This document shows positions 50,931 to 62,885 of a stretch of DNA of 64,000 nt, in pieces. A program made the translations under genes and the position numbers. The DNA lies in the NCBI GenBank assembly GCA_013396655.1, contig WBMV01003161.1, positions 550,274 through 614,273 on the forward strand, given 5' to 3'. Numbering within the stretch: position 1 is the first letter of the stretch; the number at the start of each line of letters is the position of its first letter. This DNA is from Campylorhamphus procurvoides. Lineage: Eukaryota > Chordata > Aves > Passeriformes > Dendrocolaptidae. A model generated the notes under the pieces. It was not told where the DNA came from and did not search any database. It saw only the letters and a program-made list of their open reading frames with translations.

Positions 50931-53106
50931 TGTTCCTGATATTTTTAGGGAATTGAATTGCATTTTCTGTTGACAATAATAGGCTATCTTTAGGTCTGCT
51001 GTGAGCATCCATGAACAACAAAAATGGGTCTGCTAATGCATTGTGAGCCAGAGGAAAATAGACTATTTGTAGCTCTTGTACTGGGGGGTGGATCTGGAGC
51101 CCTCGTCTGTGCCCTTTGGCACTTTTACTCTGCAATTTCCTGTGAGGAATTGGAGCAGCTCCTGGGTGCAGGGAGGCACTTCTAGATGTGCTCACCCTCA
51201 GCTGGGAGCCTGCCCTGCTCCTGAGATGTTTCTGCCACCCTCTGTAGGTGGGTGAAGGTGCAGGGCTGGGCTGAGCAAGGCTGTGGGTCAGGGTTGCGGT
51301 GCCCTGGCAGGGGTGGCTGTTCCTGCTCAAGCAGGGCAAAATTCCCCAGAGCTGTGGGGAGAGATTTTAACTGACAGCAGCAGGAGTCCCTTCAGATGAT
51401 GAAGGACAAATCTTTCTCCTTTTTTTCTCTTTTTAGGAGCAGTTTGGTGGTACAGGCTTTTGCTTTCCACAGGACAGGTGACAGCCTGTGATGAACACAG
51501 GCTGTTCAGCCACGGGCTTTCCTTGCCACAGCACAGCTCTGGCCCCAACTTTGTTCAAAACAATCAAGTGCTCAAGAGTGTCATAGAAGAAGAATAATTT
51601 GGATTCCATTTTTAAAATAATTTAATCTCTTTTTACATATATATGAAGAGAGAAGACTCAAAAATCCTACAAGATGGAACACAGTATGAGATTTATTTCC
51701 CTAAGTTATTTTTCCTAAACTCTTGCAAAGAATCTTCTATTACAATTTTGAGCTTTATTAAAAGAATCCTAGGGGAAATGTGTACTATTCCTATTAAACT
51801 ACTTAGGATGTACTCCTAAGAGTCATTCACACTCCTCCCACATGCACCTTCCCACAAGTGAGATAAATTAAGAATGTCACTATCTTTAATGCCAGAAGCA
51901 TTTCCATCTTCCACTGCAAATATGCAGTGATGCATCTAGAATAGCACTGTCAGGGGAAGAAATCTTCACATGAACAGAATTTAGCTATTTGTGTTCTCTT
52001 TCTACACGCTCTTAGTGTTTTATCAACAGGGGATATTTTCTTCAGTGGGATCATGTTGGCTGCAAGGAAATGGAGAAAGAAAACTCCTTTTTCTTTAGAT
52101 GTGAATCTGTTTTGAGTCCTGCCCCTTGGCTGGTGTGACAGCCTGCACCTAGATCAGAGCCTTGCGAGGCTGTAGGTGTTGACTGAAGGACATTGCACTT
52201 GCTAATAGCAGGATGGGTGCAGGGAAATTGGTCTGACATGTGCTGGTGCTGCTGAGAGTGGCCTTCACCTCCTGGGTCTGTGCAAAACTGCTGGCTCCAG
52301 CGGAGAAGCAGATGGGAATGAGGACTTGAGAACTAATCTTGTGTCTGTGCTTCTGCCTCTGTGACTAATTGCTCTGAAATTTGCACATGTAATAGCTTTC
52401 GCTTTTCCTAATACCTCTTGCTAGGTTAGCATTTAAAAAAGATGTATTTTCTTGTCATTAACAGCATTAGATGCAAATGGGGAAGCAGATAGATATGCAT
52501 TGCTTATTAATTAAAATGGAGCCACAAATTTCAGGGAGTGCTGTCAGGCTCCAAAGAGTACCTGATCCCGTGTCCAACGCATGGTACAGTAGCAAGAAAT
52601 GCACCCAACTGCACCACTCCTCTATGGGGATGTACAAATTAGAAATTTCAAGGGCTGTTGAACACTGTGAATTTCCACTGTGGATCAGCACAAAGTTATT
52701 TGGCACAGGAGGTTCTGTAACTGTGATACATTGGGAAAGTTCATTTTGTGCAGTGGCCCTAAAATTTACCCATCCTCCTCTGGTATGCAGAGATCCAGTG
52801 CTAAGATATATTTGATATAAAGTAGGTAGGATACTAGCTGACTAGAGCAGTTTTTTTGTCTCTTGTTGCCTTTTCATTATTCATCTTAGGATCATCTCCT
52901 ACGCTATTTATATTCAGCATAAATAATAATTAAATCCGGGGACAGAGGTGCGAAGGTGTGAATGTGAAGAAAAACCCCATGTCCCTGATATTGCAAGGCT
53001 GGAAAGTCAGCCAGGACTGGGGGAGCCCTTAGATTGGGGAAATGTGGTCCATTGGAAATGCTTGTTTCCCACAGGAAAGAATTAACATGCAAGCACTACT
53101 CTTAAG
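50931..53106. other. Unique non-coding sequence
   Basis: No gene or repeat family is recognised. Open frames at 50899-51339 (minus) and 52471-52815 (plus) match nothing known. Confidence 0.5.
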
Positions 53107-53282
53107 TGGCCAGAATGTAGTGATTAAAGTGCTCTTGCTGTGTGATCTTGGGCCTCTTGCCCTTTCTGTTCCTTAATTAATTTTCTCTATAATTTATGTA
53201 TTAATAAAAACAAATTACCTGCTTCATGGGAGGTGAGAGATTTTATTCATTTATGTTTGCAAACAGCTTTGAGATCCAAGGA
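53107..53282 (+). mobile_element. MIR-family SINE, nearly full core and tail
   Basis: This is the clearest MIR copy in the window. In order it shows TGATTAAAGTGCTCTTGCTG (53121-53140), TGTGATCTTGGGCCTCTTGC (53141-53160) and CAAATTACCTGCTTCATGGG (53211-53230). It ends with ATTCATTTATGTTTGC and AACAGCTTTGAGATCC near 53245-53277, the family's 'taatgtttgtaaagcgctttgagatcc' tail. Orientation is plus. In place of the tRNA-like head only the last bases are visible. Confidence 0.85.
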
Positions 53283-53866
53283 AGGAAGGAAGAGGCTGCA
53301 GAAGTGAGACAGCTGTATGTAGTGCATGAATGATATATGACAAGCTTTTATTCCTTAGCAGTCTGATCATTTGACATAGGAGTAAATCTTTTTCCTTTCT
53401 ACTGTCTAACTTCATTTTTCTGACATTGTCATATGAGGCACAGCTTTTGCCTCTAGTGTGATATGTAAATGAATGGATGTATGGATGCTTTGATTTTGGG
53501 TGGATCTGTACCTTTGTCACAGCCTTCTTCCATTCATGAGCATTTATGGAGAAGGGCACTGCCCAGTGACTCTGGAGTCATCTGCAGGCAAGTCATGTAT
53601 TTGAAATTGATGTTGGGTTTAAAATTTGTTTCCATGTCCCATCTTTATGCAATAAACATGGACTTACCTCTTTGAATGATGCTCTGCTTTCTGCTATTAC
53701 CAATAGTTTAGCTGCTGTGGAAATTATCCTGCAGGGACAGTGGTGTACAGGTAGGAAGTTTCCAGGTGGATATGTAGAGTTGGTTGTTGTCTACTGACAC
53801 AAGTTGCACTACAACTCAGATTTTCAATGTCTTCTTCTGAAAATAAACTTTATCAAGGTATTGCAG
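53283..53866. other. Unique non-coding sequence
   Basis: No gene or repeat family is recognised, apart from a trailing GGAA-type tract at 53279-53293 shared with the end of the MIR copy. Confidence 0.5.
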
Positions 53867-54005
53867 TCTACATACAACATGCAGCAGCACTGGCCAGAGC
53901 CTGCCTATGTTGTCAGTAGCTTTACTGGTGGAATTCAGCAAAGGCTGATGCATGCCCATGAAAGAAACATGCTATCAATGAATGCTGCTGATGTCTTTAC
54001 TTCTG
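53867..54005 (+). other. Exon-like open stretch (139 bp, unrecognised)
   Basis: The acceptor match GGTATTGCAG ends at 53866 and a strong donor, TTCTG|GTGAGT, follows at 54006. The frame is open in phase 0 from 53867 for 46 codons and reads STYNMQQHWPEPAYV and onward, with mixed and fairly protein-like composition. In-frame translation stops at the TAA just after the donor. I recognise no family. The polypyrimidine tract before the acceptor is poor, which argues against an exon. Confidence 0.2.
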
Positions 54006-56160
54006 GTGAGTAATGCAAACAAACACAACATTTCTTCCAGCCTGTGCAAACCAGTCTCAGGATAGAAGCAACATGAAAAGCCAGCATCTCTTCTCTTGTA
54101 ATGTCTAATAGCAATGTCTAATTCTGGATTTTCAAAGCTACTGCCTTAAGGATATGCTGTGATATGGAGCGTGTTTGTGCACAGGCACTGCCGCGAGAGC
54201 AGCTCAGCACAATTCAGTATGCAGTGAGCTCCTCAGCTGGGTTCCCCTTGGATTTCCTTAGCAGGCACTAAGGATGTGTCATCCTTTGAGTTATCTCTTA
54301 CTTTTAACGCAGCTTTCCTCCATGAAAGCTGTTTTGGTCTCGACTCCAAAAACTTTACACAAAGCACGTCATTTCACAGTGCTTTGACACAGAGTTTTGT
54401 GCTGGGAGCAGGTGGGGCAGTGCCCTTGGGGCTGCACCTGCCTTCACCCCTTGTGTGTGTCATGCCTTTTTCATCGATAGTTTTCTCTATGCCCGTCCCC
54501 AGTTTGTTTCTCCCAGGGACTTTTAGAAATGGTCAATGCCCTTTTGGACTGAGCTGTGTCGGAGATGGAGCTTAAATTTCCCTTGGGTGTTTGCAGTTTG
54601 CCTCCTAAATCCCTCCTCGTAGGATACTGCTCACACCAAATCCCATCTTCGACTGTAGTCAAGGTGTCCTGTTACCTTTTATGTTTCCCTGGTGCTTATG
54701 ATCTATGTTCACCATAGGGCAAAAACTTTTGTGGGGCAGGGAGAAGGGGAACTGTCTGCCTTGGCAGTGTAAGAGTGCTCCAAGCCCTCCCACAGCAGCC
54801 TTCTCCTGATTTTTGGGGAAGAGTTCCATGCTGCAGAGTGGTCTCTCAGCAGCTGGCATTGAAACCCCCCTGAAAGCTCTGGCTGATATGCAGTCTGACT
54901 CCTCCAAGACAGCAGGAGTCTTGCAGTCCCCTTACAAGCTCTCGGGTCCAGGACCCTGGGCAGCCCAAGGTGGTGGGTTTGTGCCACCCAGCCTTTCAGA
55001 GCTGGGGTTTGGTTGATGATATGTATAAAGACCTCACGCTGCTGAGGCCATCGTGCTGTTCCAGAAATGCTGAGCTAATTACACAAAAGGTGAAGCTCCA
55101 GCACAGCAACGATTGATTCAGCCTCAGGCCCTACACAGCAGAGAGCAGCTTGTGGAAACCAAAGGCTAGGCATGTGATTGCAGACCCTTAATCCAGCTAA
55201 AATACCATGATGCCTGACCTCATTAGAAAAAAGCCACAAAGCACATCTCCCTGGATTGTTCCTTGCTGTGTCCTGTGAAATAGTAGGAGCTCGCCAACCA
55301 CCCAGGTATTCCTCCCTGTCTTTCAGAGTACTGTGTTTTCCTCTCTGCCTGGGAAACACTTTTAGACCCAGAATGAACTTGTATAAGCTCATGGGGAGGA
55401 AAACTTATGAGTTACTAATTAATACATAGATGTAAAGTGATTGTGGCCACAAAGATAAAAGATGCTACTGAGTGTGTAGGGTGAGGGACGAAGGCAAACA
55501 AGCAGGGCACATATAGAGTCTTCTCAGGGACGAGGAGAATTTGTAAGGGTGTTTCCATTAGATGCTAATATTATGAGGGGATTAATGCACAGCCACTGCA
55601 CAGTTGCATCCCATAATCTGGGATAACCCTCATCATGATTCTCCCTCTCCCAGCAAGCTTGTTCCTCTTCAGAGCCTAAGTTTGGGTTGCACATAAAGTG
55701 GGACAGACTTCACATGTGGCAATGTCGTGCCTTTGCTTTCAGTGTCTATCAGCTTCCCTAGCATAGACAAGCAGACAGCTCTTGCTTCAGCCTGACTGTT
55801 TGGATATTGAGGTCTCTACAGTAGTATTTTTTAAATTCATGTATGGGAAAAGGAGAGGAATGCTGGCATTTCCATTCATGTAACTTAGTTCTTTACAATG
55901 GTTTTCTGCAACCTATGAATCATGGATGAAGTATTCCTACAAGGTGCTTTGGTCTCTCCAGAGGTGCCTTTGCAGTGCTGGGAGCAGGGTGCTGAGCACC
56001 AGCACCATGTTTCTCTCGCCCCTCTCAGTTCAGCACAGGTGGGTGGTCCCGGCAGCGCAATCTTCCCTTTCACAGCTGCACTGCAGGCAGGGGATCAAGG
56101 GGATGAGGGATTTGGCTGGCATTTGTGGGCTAGGGATGACTAATGTTTCCCTGTCACTAT
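54006..56160. other. Unique non-coding sequence
   Basis: No gene or repeat is recognised. The 55885-56143 open frames run in opposite directions and have no family resemblance. Confidence 0.5.
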
Positions 56161-56460
56161 CACATCACCACTTGCATCAACCAGGACCGTCGGATCAGCT
56201 TGGTGTGAGCGGGCTGAGTGTCGGTGGCGATTTGTCGTGGTCATTAGCGCAGTGTGAAGCGCTGTGGCCACGGGGTCCTGCTGGCTGTGGCACTGTGGGG
56301 TGCTGCCTGCAGACCCCTCTGGGACACCCCACGCAGCCGCTCCCATCTGTACTGCTCACCACTAAATGTCAGCGTGAGCCTATTAGAGAGAGGCCGGGGG
56401 AAGCGCCAGTGGCAGCTCAGCGGGCAGTGACGGATCGTACGCTGGAGGATGATTGATTTA
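56161..56460. promoter_or_regulatory. CpG-rich patch
   Basis: I count 18 CpGs in 300 bases against a CpG-poor background. The plus-strand open frame crossing it (55926-56456) shows no recognised domain. Methylated neutral DNA loses CpGs, so retention suggests an unmethylated or constrained element, a small orphan CpG island or an unrecognised exon. Confidence 0.35.
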
Positions 56461-59400
56461 CTTATTTAGGGCTGTGTTCAGCAAAGATTCAGATCCATGG
56501 GGCTTGGGCTTAATGAGAGTTGGGGAGATGAGGCTGTTACAGCAGCAGAGGAAACCACGGTATTGCAGGCATTTCACAGCATGGCACTGAGGCATTTATT
56601 TAACCTGCTGTACAGCACCAGGGCCGGCCCTGCTGCCCGTGAGGAGCTCTTTGCCCTGCCACCTGGCCCAACCACTGTGAGAGTTTCAGATACTGCAGCA
56701 GCATGGAGGGGACTCTGAGAAGTGCAGGTTTGGAGGGTCTGGACTCAACTCAAGCCTTTACACAGCTGGGCAGATACAGACCCTCATTGCAGGGGCTGCT
56801 CAGTTACACTTCAGCTTTTGCTTTGCTGCAGTGCACTGAAGGAAGGAGGGTTGTGGCATGGGCTTTGTGAATGAGGAGGGCTGAACTGGAAGTAGGGTGG
56901 CCATAACTGGCTTATTAATTATGAAGACCTTTCTTGTGAGATGCCCGTCAGCATGCCCCAACACTGAGACAGAGAAACTCAAGCTGACACTGCACCCTGC
57001 AAACATCTGGTGTGATGTAGCCTGAAATACATATCCAGGATCTGCTATGAAACTTCTGGATCCAGAGCACTTTTCTGTCCTGGTACAACTTGGTAGGAAT
57101 TGCCAGGCTTAATCAAGCCAGTGACTCGAACTGTGACAGCCTTTCTATGGGCACTGGCAGTAGGAATGCCCTGCCAAGGGAGGTGTGAAAGGACCCTGGC
57201 AAATAGCTGAGTGGCCTGGAGAATCAGCATTGTCTCAAGGGAAAATACAGCAAAGCATAGTCAGAGGGCACAGAGTTTAAAAGGAGGAGGTCTTGAAATG
57301 GTCTCCCTGTTTAAAGCACTTCCCCAGGAGAGCAGCTCTTCCTTGCAGCTGGCTTTTCTGAAAGAGAGTTGGAGCCTCCTCCTCTTCCTCCAGACAGGTC
57401 TTTGGCTGACAGCAGTGGTTTTGATGGGACTGTCTAGTTCTCCTGCATGTCTCTACTCCGCTGGGACACCTTTTAGTTTAATTACCTCTTCTGTGCCCAT
57501 TTACCACTTTCTGGGACTGTTTCTTGGCTGCAGTTGCCAATCTGAATACTCACTTGGAAAACCAAACCAAGACAAACATCTATTAAAAGTAACCAAGTTG
57601 CTAATGCAGACAGATAAAGTGGGAAGTGCATCACCTGAGGGCTCAGTAGGAGGAAGAACTTTGCTTTTTGAGAGAGGGATGCAAAACTGTGGGGGTGAGC
57701 TGGAAGGCAGCTGCTGAAAAGAGACCTTTATGTGGAGGATGCTCTATCTACCTGTGAGAGGTGTCTGCAGCTTCTGCCTAGTCTGCTAATATTCCACTCA
57801 TTGGGTGGTTAGTACAATAGAAAAAATGAGTGGGAATAAATCAGAAAAGCGGGAAATTTAGGGTGTTATCTGCAAAATGCAGGTGGAAGAAATGTGTTCT
57901 CGCTTAAAGACTTCCCACAGATTTAATTCTCTTGTGTCTTTTCTTCTAATGTCAGTGCTTAAAAATAGGACTGAAGAAGGAATATAACATTTTTGCTAGT
58001 GTTAAGCTGGCAGCTAGTTAGTGCTGGCTATTTATTGTATAGGCCAAATTGCTCAGATGAGACCTGCTTTTTAGATGTGTAAAATGACTGCTGTTCTCAG
58101 GAAGCAGGAAAATTGGGACTCTTTTATCTTTTTTACTTCTTAGGTGGCACAGTGACCTGCAATGCCTTAGCTTAGGGTAATGAGTGTCTTGTATCTGTGC
58201 TTACCCACCAGGTAACAGCAGGTCAACTGAGCTCCTGGTAGAGTTGGGGAGGCTTAAATAAGGACAAGCAATTTCTCTAATGATCTCTGCTGCCCTCCTG
58301 GGGGAGGCTCACCTAGGATAATGCTGTCTCCTGCTGAGTGACCACTATCATCCTTTATTTCCAAATCTGCTTCTTGCACTTCCGTGGTTAAGAAGGATTT
58401 AAGACTTAGCAAAAGGCAGTGTGCTGTCTGGGAGAGGTTTGGCTCTGTGGTGCACTTCCTTCTGTCCTTCTGGGTGCTGGTCTGAGCTCTGTGCTCTTGG
58501 AATACCCAAACACGTGACCAAGAACATCTGTGGGGAAGGACTCTGCATTCAGCAGATGTTTGGTTTTGCTGCCTGCTGGAGCAGAGTCTGCTCTTTGCCT
58601 ACAGGGTACAGTGCTGTGCTGGCCGGAGCCTGAACATGCTGCTGCTTTTGCTCTGAATGTGATTTTTAAGTTCAAAAGTTATTGGTTTGGGATAGTGGTG
58701 TTACTGACTGGGTGGTTTTGTGATGGGCAAGGGGAGCAGGAGCACAGCTGGAGTCCAGCAGTGGGTGTGCAGCGAGACAAACCTGGGTTCAGATTTACTG
58801 GCTAAGCTGCTGGCTAGACCTTGCAGGAATGAGCTAAAGGCAGAAAAATGGTGACATGAGGGCAGGCTGAGAAGATGGGGACACTGTCTCTCAGGGCTCC
58901 TGCCTCTTCTTCTGCCAGTGGGTGTGTTGGGTAAACTGTTTCTTCCAACCTGGTACTTTCCTTTGTGTGATGAGGAGCACTGTGGATTGAACTGCTCTTC
59001 TGTGAAATGTGCTCTCTGCAGTGAATGGTGACCCAGGGAGGTGGGTAACAGAATAATAAATCCTGTGTGGGTGGGTGGTGCTTCACTGCAAAGACATACA
59101 GAGCCCTTTTGTCAACACCTTTGAAGAGTTAGCTTGGTTTTCCTTTAAAATACATTTAAAACATCAGTGTGGTGAGATGGGATTCCTCTTCTCAGCTACC
59201 TGCAAACCAACTCTTCCTATCACATTTTGCTCCTTTGCCATAGCCAGCTTAGCACAGATATGCCAGAGATTGTGCATCCCTGTGGCTGTGGGAAATAGAG
59301 CCTGTCTACATGGTCCTTGCTCTCTCCACAGGCTTCTCCAGGCCAGCCAAGTGGCCCTTTTCACTGGTAGCATCACAGGATTCCTGTAGAGTCCTGCAGG

Positions 59401-59764
59401 CCAGGCACTGGTGGCACCCCATTGGCACAAACCACTTCTTGAATTGCCAGTTCAGGGGCCTACAAAGTACATTTGTGGTGCCTCAAGAAAACTTGTCCCT
59501 CTTTCTGAAAACTAGATGAGATGGAGCAGCACCTTCTGTTTATGCTCCCTCCTGCCAGGCTTTTTAGCATTATTTATTCAGCAGCTTGAGCTCACCAGCC
59601 AGCAGCACCTTCCCTTTGAGCTATGGTCCATGCTGTCCCTCGCTGTGGCAGGCTGCCCACTTGCCAAGTGTGTTTTCCTTGCTGTTCAGCTGTTTTAAGG
59701 ACCCGCTCACCAGCTTTGCTTTGGAGAGATTAATAAAGTCTCTTTTCTGTACAATGTCCTTGAC
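56461..59764. other. Unique non-coding sequence
   Basis: No gene or confident repeat is recognised. A 168-codon plus frame at 57211-57717 has a Leu-rich stretch but no recognised family. A short stretch at 58780-58830 faintly resembles the start of a MIR element (see rejected items). Confidence 0.5.
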
Positions 59765-60130
59765 AAGCCAGAAATCCGCCCATTCACTGTTTTGAGCAAT
59801 TAAAATGATGACATGGACATCAACCCCCACGCAACCAGTTGGCGAAAACACTCTGCAATGGAAACTCCGGTCCTCGGCGAGTGAATCTGTGTGTAGCTTG
59901 GCACAGAACAGCCCTGCTGACTTCCCAGGCCAGCACTGCTTTGTTACTCAAACACAAACATCGAAACCCAGCATTAGGCACCGTGAGCTGCGCCAAGGCC
60001 GGCTGCTGTCGCCGGATAATAACCCAGCATGTTGGGGTTTGCTGTTCTAATTGGGCAGCCAGGAACCTCGACGGATGGCAGAGCTTATTTATGGATTGCT
60101 CTTCAGATCAGAAACTGGATGGCGCCACAG
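59765..60130. promoter_or_regulatory. CpG-retaining element, candidate enhancer or orphan island
   Basis: I count about 15 CpGs in 370 bases. They sit in complex, repeat-free sequence with AATTAAAATGATGACATGG near 59799, GTCGCCGGATAATAACCC near 60009 and CTAATTGGGCAGCC near 60048. Mixed CpG and ATTA-type sites in one unit are characteristic of conserved developmental elements. Overlapping short open frames have no recognised product. Confidence 0.35.
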
Positions 60131-62035
60131 GGAGATGGTAAAGGAGGAAAACCATTTTAAATACACTGCTAGTGCTCTTTTGCAGGATTAATGAATGAGA
60201 GATGGTCATGTGTGTTAACAGGATGCACAGAAAAGCAAGGGCTGGTAAACTTGCTTGGGTTTCCCTTCCATAGGAGAATTCTGCTTCAGCAGAGATGGGG
60301 AAATACGGACTGTAATAAATGTTGCTTTATTGCTGGGACCCTATAGCAGAAAAGAATCTACATCCTTACACAGAAGAAAATTAGAAATTTTTAGAAAATA
60401 GGAGGGGAAACAAAATAAAAAAAATAAAAAGGGGATGACAAGGTATTGGAGACAGCAGAAGTGGAAACCTTTCCTGTTGGCTACTTCTTCTCTCAGGGCT
60501 AGTTTGCAAAAGGCATGAAATGAGTGCTGTGCTCTTGTCTCCTGTATAGCTGGCAGGAATTCATCAGGACAAATAGCTCAAAATGCCCAGCAGGGACACG
60601 TTCCTAGTTCTGTACTGGCCACAGCACCAGAAAGCATCCCCCTGAGTCACCTCTCTCTGTGCTGCATGTTCCAGTCCTCAGCAGCTGGTCTAGTCGGTGT
60701 GAGAGAGCAGAGCGGGTTGTGATCATGTTTATCACTTTGCTGAATGTTTGGAACTTCACTCAAAGGTTTTGTGTGGCTCTGGTGTACTTTCAAAATGCCT
60801 GAGAGGGTGGCTGAGACACTGATGCACAGATGTGCAATGAAAGTACAAAAGCCTCTGCTGTCATTTTAGAAACATGTGCTGCTCCCGTGGTTTGCCAAAC
60901 TCTTACAATTATCGTAACACCTGCAGCTTTCCTGCAGTTCAACCAGAGGTGCTTCTTTCCTGCTTGCTCAGCTCATTTCCAGCTGCCTGTCACATGGGAG
61001 ATGCCCTCTGGAGCACTGTGGTTATCATTCCTGAAGCAGCTCCTGGGGCCTGGGAGGGGAGGTGTGATTGCTCCCTGCCTCCCTGGGGCATTTCCCGCTC
61101 CTGGCTGAAGGAGACAAGTGACAGGCACAGCCAGGGATTAGTATGTAGAAATCTTGAATTTTTGGAAAGTGACCCAACTCATTGTAGAATCACAAGTAAA
61201 ATATTAAGAATGTTAAGAAAACCAGAGAGATATTGAAGTTTCAGTGTAAAGGGCTAGTGATGTGTGGGTGCTGAACTCATCTGCAAAGCTTCTTTTGTTT
61301 TAATATGGTATCACCTCTGCTTGCTTCCCCTTAATCTTTGCCCACCTGGCATTCAGCTGGAAATGTGAGCAGCTTGTGATGGGGGATGTTTTCCTTGGTG
61401 TTTGCAAAGCCTGGAAATCTTGGGCTGTGACATGGAAAGGAGCCTGGGTGATCTGGCAGAGCTACACCTGACCCTGAACTGCAGGATTATCTCTGAGCTC
61501 AATGAGTTAGATGCTTAGATTTCAGCAGTGTCAGACATTTGCCATCCTGTGACCTTTAGGACAGGGTGGGCAGCATTCTCTGGGAGACCTATTGGCCCAT
61601 CCATGTGTGGGTGTCTCCTGGGCCACCCACCTGGAGGCAGCTGCCCCAAAAGTGTCACGTACTCAGCAATATCCTTTCAGGACATCTTGGCAGGATGGAC
61701 TGCAGTGGGGTGGGCTGTCTCCACAGGGCTGGAATGCTTTGGTGCCGACATGACTTCATTGCTAGAGCTCAGTTCAGTACTGCTTGAGAGATCTCCACTC
61801 ATGCTTACACCACCAAACACTTCTGCAAATGAGAGGGCCCAGTTTTTGTTATCCAATCCTACCTTGTGGAACATGAGTGATTTCTTAAGCACACAGAAGT
61901 TTGTGATGCAAGTACTCATTATCCATCCCACTTTGTTACAAAAGAGTCATAAAGTAAACTTACTGAAACAAAGCACACAAAAGTAGAGGGATGTTGGGCT
62001 TGGCTTGGCTTGATCTTTTCTTTCGTTCTTTTCTT
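60131..62035. other. Unique non-coding sequence
   Basis: No gene or repeat is recognised. An A-rich tract lies near 60411-60432. The plus frames at 60830-61236 and 61528-61986 resemble no known protein. Confidence 0.5.
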
Positions 62036-62114
62036 TTCTTTTCTTTTCTTTTCTTTTCTTTTCTTTTCTTTTCTTTTCTTTTCTTTTCTTTTCTTTTCTT
62101 TTCTTTTCTTTTCT
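62036..62114. repeat. (TTTTC)n microsatellite
   Basis: About 15 uninterrupted copies of the pentamer TTCTT/TTTTC form a pure pyrimidine strand (purine on the minus strand). The flanks (TTTCGTTCTT before, TTCTCTTTTA after) look like degenerate copies. Apparent open frames across it are artefacts of the repeat. Confidence 0.97.
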
Positions 62115-62801
62115 CTTTTAAGTATTCTAGGTTTTTATCCAGCTTTGTTCCCTTCATGTCATCCCTTGAGAGTTTTACACAGATTTCTCCAAAATACAGA
62201 AGAAACACAAAGAATCAGAGAGAAACAGACAACACAGAGGTAAAAACAGAACAAGCATATCGGGGTGTATTCTTCCAACCTTTGGACACGTTTGGGGTCT
62301 TCTTAACAGAGAAGGTTAATTTCTACAGTTGTAGGTGTTATTTTCAGGGGTCTTCCCTCTCAAAATACTTTGTTGTAACTGAAAAACATTGCCATGCCCA
62401 TGGCAGTCATTGCTGCTGAGCATGGCTTCATGTGATGGGTGGAAAAGTAAAGTGAAACTTGCAGAGTATCTATGGAACATATGTCAGTTGTAGCTGAGTC
62501 TCAGGGCACATTTCAGCTCGTTGCTTTAGCAGTGGAACCTTTTTTAGTATCTGTTCTAAGCCTTCAGTGCCTTTGGCAACAACAAACTGTTCTCAGAGGG
62601 ATTCACCTTAGCGACTGTGATCTCAAGAGCCTGACGTTTGGATTTTACTGTTGGTGGGCTGCCATGGGCACTGATGGGAGCAAGGAGGAGGTCTAAGGAG
62701 GATGCCAGATATACCTTATTTTTTATGTTTTATTCCCTCATATTTCACTTAAGAATCACAATAGACTGTCTATTGGAGGATTAATGGTGAAGATAGTGAA
62801 G
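62115..62801. other. Unique non-coding sequence
   Basis: No gene or repeat family is recognised between the microsatellite and the CR1 fragment. Confidence 0.5.
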
Positions 62802-62885
62802 ATCACACACAGAATCAACTAGGCTGGTAAAGACCTATGAGATCGTCGAGTCCAACCTATGACCTACCACACCTTGTCAGCTAAA
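62802..62885 (-). mobile_element. CR1 LINE 3'-end fragment
   Basis: Read on the plus strand, ATCACACACAGAATCAACT is followed by AGGCTGGTAAAGACCTATGA and GATCGTCGAGTCCAACCTAT. This is the reverse complement of a CR1 3' UTR end (compare the fragment at 11933). Its octamer tail is eroded. The far boundary near 62885 is approximate. Confidence 0.82.

Noticed and set aside
55926..56456. 176-codon plus-strand frame crossing the CpG-rich patch
   Set aside because: The openness is explained by GC-rich sequence. There is no domain or homologue that I recognise, although the CpG patch itself is kept as a finding.
57211..57717. 168-codon frame with a hydrophobic stretch that could be read as a membrane protein
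   Set aside because: A single Leu-rich stretch is weak evidence. There is no signal peptide, family or exon context.
58780..58850. Faint MIR-like start (CCTGGGTTCAGATTTACTGG)
   Set aside because: Only one short block resembles the family and the following core blocks are not recognisable.
62010..62243. Open frames reading as Phe/Ser-Leu repeats across the microsatellite
   Set aside because: They are translations of the (TTTTC)n repeat, not a protein.
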